DNA of 64,000 bases from Aotearoamyces nothofagi (lineage: Eukaryota; Ascomycota; Leotiomycetes; Leotiales; Tympanidaceae). The translations under genes and the position numbers were made by a program. The notes below the pieces were generated by a model. It ran no database searches. It was not told the DNA's origin and saw only the letters and a list, made by a program, of their open reading frames with translations. Shown here one piece after another: positions 11,501 through 22,565 of this stretch. How positions within the stretch are numbered: position 1 is the stretch's first letter; the number at the start of each line of letters is the position of its first letter. The stretch is taken from positions 870,513 through 934,512 of the forward strand of contig JADDTR010000006.1 of the NCBI GenBank assembly GCA_015345905.1. Direction: 5' to 3'.

Positions 11501-14348
11501 GGCGTACCAGATCATGTCCTGGCAAAGGTTCTGTTGACATTCTCGAGGACCGTTGTCGGCGTGTTTGAAACGGCATGTAATTGGAAGTTTACAGTCCCTG
11601 AGCAACGCCTGCAGCTGTCGAATCTCATCGCATCCGTCTCAAACAAGATATTGGAGTACACATTTGGGATTGATGATGGGGCGAGACTGGAGTCAAAACT
11701 TACTGCTGCCCTCGCCCCTTCAGCGAAGCACCTCGTCGAGACATTTCTCTCGGCTACATCCGGACAATTACGATTCCAGCCGATTCTTCGTGCTCTTGTA
11801 GACGGTTTCGCTACTCCTGATTCGACTCTTGAGCTCCCAACACTAAAACTATGGACTACACAAGTTAAATCTGTGTTGCATTTAACTCGAACCCTTGTCA
11901 GAATTAGCACCTTACTTGAACTGCCGACCTCTAACCTTGAGCAGCAATTGTTTAGGGTCTCACCCCTCATAGCTAGACTTTATGCAGTGCATCAGTCTTA
12001 CCGATTGCCTGTGGTGACGCTATTGCAGGCTCTTGTTGTGAGCGCGGCCAGTCGTAGCGGGGAGCCTCCTTCACTTCTTGGTCACCTAGGCCAGCAAACA
12101 TCGAAAAACTTCCTAATCATGCTGATGGATCTGGGAAACCCGCTAGATGATGATGAACACGTTCTTCCCATATGGCATCTCATGTCCGCGGTTGTCAGTA
12201 ACCGACAGCAGTGGTTTGCAATATATCTTCTCACGGGCAGAAAACCTCGTGATACTCTGAAGGAAATCAATGATTCCCAGCCTAGATATTCCAAACCTCT
12301 ACTGAAGATTGCATTAGATGCACTGTCAGATATCGAAGCTGTTCCGATACCAAGGGCCCTCGCGATGCTCGAATTTGTTTCACTGGCCCAGAACTTCTGG
12401 CCATGGGCAATGACTGAGCTTCAAAACCGAGCAAAGTTCATCCAGGAGATATCTGATTACGTTCCGAATATCAAGTCTGTATCAGCATCTGCCAGTGCTC
12501 TTGATGTCACTAGGTACAGTTACCAGACTCGCATGGCTGCGTACATTGCAGAAATTATAGCAATGTATATGTACCACTCAAGGCAAGTCGGAGATATCAG
12601 CACTGTGAATGAACTCATTCCGAAGATCGGGTTCTACACAAGCTTCGCGGTCTCGGTCCCTCTTTACAATGTGTCTCTTCATACAAACCTGAAGCGTAAC
12701 TTCGAATCCAGATTCGCAGGTTGTACTCTAAAGGACTTCAAGCGTACGCGTTTACGGATCCGCCATTTTGGACGAGAATACTTTTATGATTTACAGCTTG
12801 CAGAGAAGATGCTCAGCTTTGATCCAGCATGGAAAGGAAGGAAAGATGATGGGCTTGCTGAAGAGCTCGCCAAAGCTAATGTGAATCTGTCACTGGTAGA
12901 TGCTCAAGTGGTACGTGATTAAACTGCTTTGTGGAATAACTTAAGCTAATCGAGACTAGGCACTGCTTCATGGTTGGAAAATGCTCGCCATAGAGTTGAG
13001 CATGAATCTTCCTGGAGATGCAAACCTACAGAGGTTGTTAGCCAAAACCATCGCAGACTGTCTAGTTTCCAACTCTAGGAGCCAGCCTCCGGAAAATATT
13101 TTCTCAAGATTGACTCAAACGAGAGCAGACCTGTCACTCATTCTCTTTCAGCGCTTAATCGAGTCCAACTCAGCAACTCCTGGATTTCAGAGGCTCCTAC
13201 CAATAGTTTGGGACACTATCCGCAAGCTCGGCACATCCTTCGAACTAGCTGTTACGTCCGGCGATGCTGGATATTATAGATCATTATTGAAGTTGCTCTT
13301 CTTGGCACTTCGAGCGCATGCGACGAGTGGGCGAGACAATAGGAGCGTTGATGGGGCTACTACAGAGACTACCAACGCTAGAACCTCAAAGCTGCCATCT
13401 GCGTCACCTGCCGTCCACATCGCTTTGGAGATCCTCGACCATATCGTCGCCCGTGGCTTCCGGGATTTAGCTACAGCAATTCATGAGAACCCAACAGGAT
13501 CCTTTCCCGATGACATAGCCTTGATTACTGCAATACTACAAGCATGTCTAAGCATTCCAGGAATTGAATTATGCCACAACCAAATACTCTCATTGATGGC
13601 TTCCTGCGATACCGCCCGTGTAGCCACCACACTCTTCTCCTGGTCTGATAAAATCGCTATTGGTGGCGACCCAATTTATGGCGAGCTCAGCATCCTGTTT
13701 CTGCTTGAGTTATCAACTATACCGCCAGTCGCTGAACAATTAGCTGTAGAAGGTATTCTCGGGCACATCTCTGCGGCAAGTCTGACCTTGTACCTCCGAC
13801 GCAGTAATGTTTCTGCATTCACGGATGGAGCTGGACTGCAACGCTGCTATAGCATCTGGGCTCGCGGCATCCTTCCACTACTTCTAAATCTTCTCCACGC
13901 CGTAGGCTCTTCGATTGCCAGGGAGGTTGCTTTGTTTCTCAACCAATTTCCAACCCTCCTAAAGCAGAGCGTGGATGCTTTAGACGTTGGAGACTCAAGT
14001 AGACGCACATCCACAAGGAGCCAATCACGGCCTATTACGTACATCACAGTTGTGGAGGCGCATTCTCTCTCGATGATAATGTTCATATTATCATCGTTTC
14101 GGGACAATGGCATGTATGACATCCCTCAAGTAAATTGGGATGGTGCAGCTGTGCTAGAGAATGTTGAGTTTTTGATTGGAAGTCGGCAGGTCTTACGGGA
14201 CCGCATTGTGCCAATAAGCCAGAGTGAGATGGAACTTGCTAAAAAAAAGCCATTGGATTGTATAGAACGCTGTCAAAATCGGCTAGAGGAGAAGGTGGTT
14301 GAGGAATTAGTTGGTGTCAGGGACGTTTTAACGCCAGGAGAGACATAA
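8552..14348 (+). CDS. NUP188: Nucleoporin Nup188
   Basis: Four exons (8552-8631, 8682-9621, 9686-12910, 12960-14348) join in phase to 1,877 residues, the size expected for fungal Nup188. Conserved stretches include YFPPLEQCLTREQLL/ISWRTTF at the N-terminus, SFLSDPYVLQLLARP, IFETKTAAI, ALRIVVLEYQSR, ASPRVAIWYYEYSALKYMGK, SGEPPSLLGHLGQQTSKNF, VSLAQNFWPW and LSLVDAQVALLHGW across the last junction. Nup188 is a large alpha-helical solenoid of the inner ring of the nuclear pore complex, binding Nic96. The start uses ATG 8552 (a second in-frame ATG at 8561 is equally possible); an in-frame TGA at 8525 limits upstream extension. Introns are 49-64 nt. Confidence 0.93.
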
Positions 14349-14574
14349 ATCCGGAATTACAGATGGGGATTGGTAGGCGTATATGGATAAAACAAGGCCG
14401 ATACTTGGCATATTGAGGGGTTATACCCATTTCCTGCATCAATAGATAAAATGCACAAATGGTTACAAAGCTATGTATTTGATAGCTAAGTTAATCTCGG
14501 AAAAGTGTAATGACAAGAAGCCGAGGTAAGCCAAGGTTATTTTTTAAACAATATTACATGATTATATGCTCCCT
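14349..14574. other. Convergent 3' ends of NUP188 and the C2H2 gene
   Basis: 226 bases separating two stop codons that face each other. The stretch is AT-rich, as expected for two overlapping polyadenylation regions. Nothing else is visible. Confidence 0.6.
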
Positions 14575-16201
14575 TTAACTGTTTTCCTCTGATTCTTCCA
14601 ATGGAGGAACGTAATCAATATAGGGTGATTTCAAGATCACAGTAGCTCGGGCATAACTCATTCCGACTTCCTCGGCCTTCATCGTCCGCCATAACCCAAA
14701 CATCAAAGTGAACAGAACCCTCTGTTTGCTCTTCGTGCTCTTAGTCATATTCTCCAAATCATCCGACTGTGGTTCTTCAGCTTCATGTTTGTCATCATCA
14801 AAGCTTTCATTCTGATCCGGCCAGAAGTAGAGGAATGTGCCCATGCGTGCATCGAGCTCTGCCTTGAGGTGCAGACTAGCAAGACATATTTCGAAAAGCC
14901 TCTGGACATGCTGTTCCTTGTTATTGTGAGGGCTATTTTGCATCCAATGCGTGAGCGGTCTCAATGTAGTAAAGAAAAATTCAGCGAGATCGCCAGCTTG
15001 ATTTTCGAGAGCTGCTTTGAAGGCTGGTTTTTTTATTTCTAATAGACGGCAATATTGGATGGATTTAGCGGCCGTTATTGGTCCGTAGACTGTATGCGTA
15101 TTAGTCGCTGATCGCTGAGAGGGAGCAGGATGGAGAACACGAACGATCTTCCAGGCCATTGCGCATGGCTTCTCTTGTACAGTCCACGGCCGACTGGCGA
15201 TTTTGGAAGATTTCAACTGCTATAAGGTGTGCAAGTGAGCCACATAGGACCGGCGACAGTGTAAGGTGCCTTATATCAGGATTGCAATGCAGCAATATAT
15301 CTGTGATGCGATCAATTGGTTTCATGTTGAACATGCTTCTTAGTAGTTTCACAATATCTGATCGTTCGGAAAAAATAGAATCTCCCTCATTGATGATGTC
15401 CGGCAGTTGAATAAATGGTTCGAATTCATCCAGTGCCCGAAGGACTTCTCGTACTGGTGTATCTACGCCTCTGACATACTTGTCGTAGTTTGAGATCATA
15501 TCTCTGACGGACAACAGCTCGTCTTTAATGTATGAAGCGCTCAGGTTCCGGTCCTCATATGAGTCCAAGATGTCGTGGTGATGGCCATGATTAACGTTAG
15601 GGCCTCCATCTACCTTAGGCATATGTTGTTCCAGAGCCATCTGGTTGCTGTGATCTTGAGCTTCTGATACAACGGGACTAAAACCCCAATGTTCCAATAA
15701 CTGCGGTTCCATTGGTGTTTCCGAATTGGGCAGCTCAAGAGATCTTTGTAGACTATGTAGACTATCTCCTGGTATTGAGACATCAGGCGTGTGCTCGTCA
15801 TGGGACAGATAGGGCAGTGGACTTCGCGTTTGGTTTATATTACATTCCGGTAGTGGCAACTTCACAAGAAGCTGTTTGACATCAGTGGCGGGGACGAAAT
15901 TTTGATGCTCTACTGCTGAAGACAATAATGATGGAGTCGACTGAGAGGATGTTAACATTCCTTTATGCACAGTCTCTTTATGCCTTTTTAATTGTTTCAA
16001 CTGGGCAAAGCCTTCCGAACAACCATCGAATGGGCACTTATGCCTAAGCTTGTCTGTGTGGACCTTAGAGTGCTCTCTCTGGTGGTCTCTGCGAGTGAAT
16101 TGCATAGAACATGATGAACATGGATACGACCGGGGGCTCCGTTTGTGTACAAATGATGGCCACTCTGATTCTCTTACTGAACGAGTTGTTCGGGCCATCA
16201 A
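14575..16201 (-). CDS. C2H2 zinc-finger protein, putative transcription factor
   Basis: Two exons, 16201-15145 and 15089-14575, give 523 residues. Two adjacent C2H2 fingers lie near the N-terminus: Cys28/Cys31/His44/His48 (C-x2-C-x12-H-x3-H) and Cys56/Cys61/His74/His79 (C-x4-C-x12-H-x4-H). A low-complexity stretch follows, then a helical C-terminal half (from about residue 230) with conserved-looking segments such as ALDEFEPFIQLPDII and GPITAAKSIQYCRLLEIKKP. The intron donor is GTTCGT, not the usual GTANGT. This architecture is common among fungal proteins annotated as C2H2 regulators; no target or pathway can be read from the sequence. Confidence 0.82.
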
Positions 16202-17284
16202 GGATTGCTGATTACTGAAAGCTCTGTTAGAGATTTACTGATACAGAACATGTGATCAAGTGTTTCTTTACCAGATTATGGATGTATTTGATTCGGGCAC
16301 GATATTCTCCGGGGGAATTGTTGGTAATTCTAGAGTTGTATCTCCCAATTCTTCGCGAGGAGAGAGGATTTCCTCTGTCGCAATCTCATCATCTATTCTT
16401 TCACAAAAATCAATATGCGTTGGAAGCAGTGGGTGTACATTATCATCGCTCACTCTTGATGGAAGGCCGACTCCTCAACGGCTCGCGGTACTTCGAGATT
16501 GGACATTAGACGTTGCTCAGCGGGCAACTGTAGACTTGGGAACGTTGCCACAAAATATTCCAGCAAAGTCCCACGTCTTTGGGTTTGTAGGTGAAGTATG
16601 AATTGTGTCCTTCGCACATTACAGCCCTCGCAAAGTTTTGAAGGTATCATAGGGACTTGGAATAAAGTGGGAGCTACCGGAGCAACAGTCTTTGAAGGTG
16701 GTATGCACCATATTGAAACGTGCCGCAGTTCCATGCGGTGCCCAGCTTCCATGTGCGGTGGGCCCCTCCTTGTCATCTCCGGAGATCTGTTGGATTCGTA
16801 TTGCTCGGACTCACAGCGACAGCGACAGCGACAGCCTCAATCACAGCCGCGCAAGGTGACTCAATCATTCGCCGAATTTCTGTCAATTGTGCGCACTCAT
16901 GCATATGCATGGCTAAGACGGGAAAGACATGCATCACGGTGCCCAGACCCCTTACCAGGCTCGCATCACGGAGCACATGAACCTTACAACATTCACCAGG
17001 CTCAGGCTGTTTCCTTGATCCATGGGTGCTGCCACACGCAGTTCTGTTTTGAGTCATCGGCCGCTTCTTGCCGCCATCTGGGGCAGTCAGACCTTGGGAA
17101 GGATGAGCGATTATCCTCGACCATGAAGCATGGCTGCAGGCATACTAACGGGGCGGACCTTCTCACCATCTCCCACAGCCTGGTGTCAAATATGCCACAT
17201 ATGGGACAGAACGGCAATCTTCACGAGACTCAGTCAACTTGTACTTCTTTACATATCTAGCGATCATCTCCCGTTGGTCTCGCC
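16202..17284. other. Divergent intergenic region, C2H2 gene / Hsp70-like gene
   Basis: About 1.1 kb between two genes that point away from each other, so it should hold both promoters. A short (CGACAG)n-like run lies at 16815-16835. Open frames of 85-220 codons occur, but they overlap in several frames and lack protein-like composition or family motifs. Confidence 0.55.
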
Positions 17285-20200
17285 TTGCAAATGGCAAAGT
17301 TTGGACAGAGTGCGCAATACGCCAATAAAGAAACCCGCGCTCCTATCCTAATAACTGCGATCGATCCTGGAACCACAAGTTTCAAGATCGCCATTGTCGA
17401 CGCCGAAGAAGTCTATACAGGCAATAAGAAAGTCTATATTGTGAAAGACCCTGATCATCAGATCATTGTGCTTGGAAATTTCCCCGGTCAGGAGTGCCAC
17501 GATCTGACGCAAATTCCAACGTCCTTGATCTACAATAAGGTACCTAAGCTCATCAAGTTCGGCCATGAAGCTATCAACTTCCAAAGAGAAGATGAGTTTG
17601 ACCCTGACTACCTCGTCGACCACTGGAAGCTCGGTTTACACGCCTCTACGGACCCTGCGGCAATCCGTTTCCGCGAGAACCTCAAGATTGTTGCCGAGCG
17701 AATGGGTAAACAGCCCGAATCTTTCATTGAAGACTTCTTCCGTGCTATAGGCAACTACCTATTCAATAGCAATGATTCTGTTCTCAGGAATCACTTTGGT
17801 GGGGGACTAGAACGCTTCAAGTACATCGACTTTGTTGTTGCTGTGCCACCCGGATGGCCTCGCTATGAACACCAATTTATCAGTCACGCAGCTGTGGCGG
17901 GATTGGGAGAAATACCCGGTTTGAGGGTAGTTACTGTTTCAGAAACAGACTGTATGTTGAGAGCATGGATGCTTCAAGGAGGAAATCGATTGGTGAAGGT
18001 GAATTGCCAATATATGTTTTCAGTAAAGCTTGCATACTGACACCAATGCGCTCGTAGGTTGGGGACATCATCTTTCTACTCGACTTAGGAGGCGGGACTA
18101 CAGTATGCCAAAGTCAGCGTTGACTCCAAAAAATATGCTAACAAGGTGATAGTGCCTCTCAGTTTATCGATTTCAAGATCGAGGGGACGGAAATGGAAGA
18201 ATGGCCCATTTAGAAAGCCACAGTATGCCATCTCCAATTATTTTCATGCAACACAAGCATTAATCGTGTGGCGAAGGTCTCAGCGCCGGAGCAGAAATGG
18301 TGACTGAAGAGTTCATCCAACACTTCAAAGCTCGTCTCACTGGCGTTACCGGACTAAGGAAACTTTCGAAGCTCATCTACAAGGCAAGAAAAGATTTTGA
18401 GAGGAAGAAAATAAATGCAGGGAGGACTCAACAAAATAAAAATTGGTCCGTGAAAGTACATGGACTGTTACCGGATTCCGAAAAGAGGTTTGGAGAAGGG
18501 GTGATGTATTTCAGCAAGTGAGCAGACAAAAGCCCATTAGAACAACTTTAGAGGCATAGCTAAGGGTAGAATCTCATAGTGATGAACTTTTAGGGTACTT
18601 TGCCCCATCGCAAGATAGACTCTTTAAAAAGATTGAGGAAGTCATGACCCGCATTACAGTGACTCAGGGGGCGCCCATGGTAAGCACAGATCAAAAAGTA
18701 GCATTGCTCACTCATTGACTGTCTCTTAGTACTCCATTGCTGCAGGAGCATATGCAAAGAATTACATATTTAGACGACGGTTCGACGCCTTGAACAACCG
18801 TTGCATGAAGGTCTTTTACCCAGAAAATATTTCCGAACAAGTGGTTAGAGGCGCATGTCTTTCTCGACTCGACGGCGAATTCCACCAAAACTCAGGCAGT
18901 CGATATAGCATTGGTATCAAGATATATATACCATGGGTGGAAGCAAGACAGATATGCCCTGATGCATATCGTCGAACATTCCCGAACAGTAGGAAACAAT
19001 GGTCGCCAGTGATCTTTTGGCCTATCAAGAAGGTAACTTTCTAGACCAGCTAGTAATCCAACGTCCGACTAAAGCTCACATCTTCTAGGGTGATCAAATC
19101 ACAGCCGACCACGAAGTCGATGATGATTTTTTGAAAGACCGGTATTTTAATAAGGAAGAGGATATTAATTTCACCGACATGATGTTCACCTCAGAGGTGC
19201 ATCCTGGCCCAGGAAATTATACAGTTCTGAAGTATAATACTAGTGAGCCTTCTCTGTGGGGAGAGAATGACGCTGATCTCCGGAAAAGAGGCAGTAAGTT
19301 CAATGAAAGATAAAATAGACAGCATTACCAAGGTACTGACCAACGACAGTCCCTGTTGGCGCCACGGAGCTTTCCTGGGATCTGAAAAATACCAGAGGAT
19401 TTCAACGAGACGATAGCACCTACGGTCCCTTCCCTCGCTCAGCCCTCATTAAACACCGCGGAAGCAGACTTGTAAGGTACAGATACCTTCTTAATGTCTC
19501 GCAGACCGATTGCAGGGTCATAGTAGAGACACATTTCGCAAACAACAGAATCGATAGATTGGACATTGGTCAACAAAGAATCCCTGTGCTTGGTGTTGGG
19601 GAATTAGAGAGTACTGCCCTTGAAGAAGAATACAGCAAACTTCCGGGTGCTGAAGACGAAGTGGATATTCCTACTGATCGGCATGTATCCATAGAATCAC
19701 ACCTGTCAGAACCACCAAGTAGTTCCAGGCAGCAGTCTCAACGTCCTACTTCAACACCTATGCTTGAATCTCCGGTCATAGGACAGCCAGGCGCACATGT
19801 ATCCGCACCCGCGGAGCGGCCACGAAGAAGGGCACGCATTAGGGCTTCAGCTAAGATAGCTACTATGGCAATTCAAGCGATGGGGCTAGGAGCAACAAAC
19901 TCTCAAGATGTTGAAGACGAGGAGGATGATGGAGCATTCCCTCCAGGTATCTTTAACCGGTTCTTAAACGAAGATAGAATGACCGATACTGAGGAGACGT
20001 CTATACTGTTGGAAGACGCACCCAGACGAAGCAACAGATCCGATTTCTTGGATAAAGATAATGTCGACGAATCTGAGGGCACGTCTACTTCGCAAGAATA
20101 CGCCTTCGTACCGAGTAGCACACCCCTCAGCCAAGAGAACCGCTCACACAAGAGGACTCGGGACTCCTCACCCGAGCCTGCTCTTAGTCGGGTACCGCTA

Positions 20201-20347
20201 AGTATGAGATCTGGCTATAAGCCGGCAGGTCCACCTTCGAAATGCCTCATGCCACATGCCGTTCGCGCATCTAGTCGACGAGAGCCTTCAAATCATACGG
20301 TCTCTAGCCCCTTTGTCCTGCTCCATAAACGGAATGTAATAGACTAA
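17285..20347 (+). CDS. Hsp70-like ATPase with long disordered C-terminal tail
   Basis: Eight exons (17285-17998, 18058-18102, 18153-18222, 18277-18517, 18565-18679, 18730-19032, 19089-19293, 19350-20347) join in phase to about 896 residues. Actin/Hsp70-fold nucleotide motifs are visible: phosphate-1 loop DPGTT at 27-31 and phosphate-2 loop DLGGGTT at 247-253, with the fungal-type continuation LSAGAEMVTEEF and VVRGACLSRLD. This resembles the HSP12A-like group of fungal Hsp70-related proteins, which lack a canonical substrate-binding domain. After about residue 650 the protein becomes acidic, Ser/Pro/Arg-rich and probably disordered. A further intron may exist (20300-20357, GACTAAC branch site, GATACAG acceptor, but a poor GTCTCT donor). 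It would replace the last residues with a 63-residue exon ending at 20549. The 15- and 23-codon exons 2 and 3 were placed by phase. Confidence 0.8.
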
Positions 20348-20844
20348 CATGATACAGGGTACGGTTCTGGGAACGAATAATGCCGAGCAGAATAAAAGAG
20401 TTAAGCGGCCGTCGCTCAAGGACCATGTGGTGACAACGACGAGTCAGGAAGATCGCTGGATGCCGTCGCCGAGGATCTACAGAAAAGAATCTGAGGGGCG
20501 TGATCCGACCATGGTGGTGACGCGCCAGCATGCGCGTAGCACAACATGAAAACAAACGGGTTTTCTGTAGTCAATAAGTCAATATTACGTTATGCAATAG
20601 ATACTCGATTCACTCGAATAGGCTGATTTGCTGTTGAATGAGATTTAGTACAGCCTATCGGCAATCATGCCATAGAGTAGAATTAACCTTGCAGATACCC
20701 ATCTTTCATCAGGTGTCCTTCCTTTTTTATATACACAATACAGTGAGGGGGTCTATCTATGTGACCTCGACGCATTTGTATCCCTTATCGTACATGCAAA
20801 TTGATTTGTCCCAAACACCATCGGCTTCCAGAAAAACGGCCCGT
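20348..20844. other. Convergent 3' region, possible extra Hsp70-like exon
   Basis: Between the stop codons of the Hsp70-like gene and TIM9. Bases 20358-20549 stay open in the frame of the Hsp70-like gene and encode a basic, polar stretch (LKDHVVTTTSQEDRW), so they may be its last exon. The remainder looks like ordinary 3' flank. Confidence 0.45.
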
Positions 20845-21352
20845 TTACTTTCCAGGTGGTGGCCCATTCATCATCTGCGCCTGCTGCTCTGCAAAACGCT
20901 GCCCTATCCGTTCGCTGCCTGCCATGAATTTCTGTACACAACGACTGACGCAGCCGCTCTCGCGAGCAATCAGGGATTTGGTTGTAAAATCATCGATGCA
21001 ATGGTCGAAGCATCGGTCAACGAGACCTGAAAACATCTATTGGGGCATTCATGTCAGTATTATGAGCATCTCTTGGCGGCTGGAGAGGATACGAGAGACG
21101 CAGTATAATAGAGCGTGTTATAGGTATGCAGCTTCAATGAGCACCAGACTCTGTAATTAGAGCAGCTCTGGCTTGCAATGCCTTTGGTTGAATATGGGGA
21201 AGGGTCTACTAACTCCCATGAATTCCTTCATTTGCTTGCGCTCCATCCTCGATTGGAACTCGCGCTGCTCCGTCGCTGTGAGGCCCATTCTAGATAGCTC
21301 GTTAGTACTTCCTCTGAGGCAGTCTCGGACTAGCAAAACCGTACCCGTCCAT
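20845..21352 (-). CDS. TIM9: Mitochondrial import chaperone Tim9
   Basis: Three exons: 21352-21345 (8 nt), 21289-21214 and 21036-20845, giving 91 residues. The first exon holds only ATG GAC GG; the first intron has a perfect TACTAAC branch site. The protein runs [17 protein letters not shown] and carries the twin CX3C motif of small Tim proteins at Cys37/Cys41 and Cys57/Cys61, with the family stretch [15 protein letters not shown] between them. Tim9 forms a hexamer with Tim10 in the intermembrane space and escorts hydrophobic precursors to the TIM22 and SAM complexes. Length and motif spacing are those of the family. The gene is divergent from the RhoGAP gene. Confidence 0.95.
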
Positions 21353-22565
21353 GTTGCCAGATATGTTACGTTATCCTTAAGCTTACGAAGATTTTGGCTG
21401 TGGGTCGGCGGTAGCTCTGAAAACTGCAGGTGGTCAGGGCTTGATGCTGGCTGATGTTGATATGCTGTAGTCTCCAAAGGCTGTTGAGCAAGCCGCTGTC
21501 GGTGTCAGTGTCAGTATATTTTAGAGCCGCGATCTAAACGAAAGCTTAAGCTGTGACGTTCTCGCCTGTGGGCCAATGAAACTCTATCCCCCCTTGCGAC
21601 CCTCTTGAGTCAGGTTCTCGCGCGGGCATGCGCCCATGACGAGTCTGTGTCGCCCCGTGACAGGCAAAGCAAATGGGAATGGGCGAATAAAGCCAGAAAC
21701 AAATGGCTCGACGTCTGTCAGGGCGCAGGACATAAAACCCCCCTCAGAACACATATTCCTGCCACGTTTCCGCTGAGAACAAAGCCATTCATGACCGTTA
21801 ACTCTATATTTAACTCCCCGCTATCTAAGCGACTTCTCCAGGCAGGAATGAGACCCTTCACGCTTTCATCAGTGCCTTCAACCTCATTGTTGTCAGAACT
21901 CCCAGCACCGCCGGCGAGGAGATCACTGTTCTGTCGAGACATGTCCCACGCCGTCTGAAGGCATTCCCAGACTCTCGTTGCGCCTCATATCCTCTGTGTC
22001 CAGCTGCAAGCAGGTACACAGGGACCGCGTCTTAGCCCGATACGGCTAGCGGGAGAGATCAGAGCCACAATCGCTGCTCTTGCTTGCTCGTCTTGCTTTC
22101 GCGCTTCCACTTCACAGCCCGCTCCCCATTGCGATCAGCTCCCTCGATACCCCGTCGCCGCCTGCGCGGCACTCTCGTCGTCTTCCGCGCTTCTCCCAGC
22201 CTCCAGCGACTTCTTGATAGAGCTCGCTTGCTCTGCGCTTATAGCTCCCTCTCAGCGGGATCTTGCTTGCCTGCATTGCAGATCTTGGCAACGCGACTTT
22301 CATCCCGCGACGACTAAGTCTTCGCGATTCTGACTCCAATACACCAGCTTGCACCCCCAGATTGCTTGGGTTCCCATCCCAGCTCAGTATCCGACTCTTC
22401 TGCAGACATTTCTGGTCTTCGTCGGTTGCGGTTGTTGTCCGTTCGATCTGAACAGGCAAGATAGGCAGCCTCTCAGTGTGGCTTACAGCACCCACATCCA
22501 GCCCGGCTCAGAATTATAGATCGATCAACAGCCATCCTACCGGTTGTCTCGCAGAGCTGGAAACA
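21353..22565. promoter_or_regulatory. Divergent promoter region, TIM9 / RhoGAP
   Basis: About 1.2 kb between two diverging genes. The half nearest the RhoGAP gene is pyrimidine-rich (runs of CTTGCTTGCTCGTCTTGCTT around 22077-22096), typical of a long fungal 5' leader. A GTGTCAGTGTCAGT repeat lies at 21502-21515. No gene is seen. Confidence 0.5.

Noticed and set aside
18098-18280. Possible frameshift and stop in the Hsp70-like gene between DLGGGTT and GAEMVTEEF
   Set aside because: In one frame the exon gives EEWPI then a stop, which first suggested a pseudogene. Reading 18153-18222 in phase with exon 2 gives CLSVYRFQDRGDGNGRMAH with no stop, and joins exon 4 in phase, so the gene is intact.
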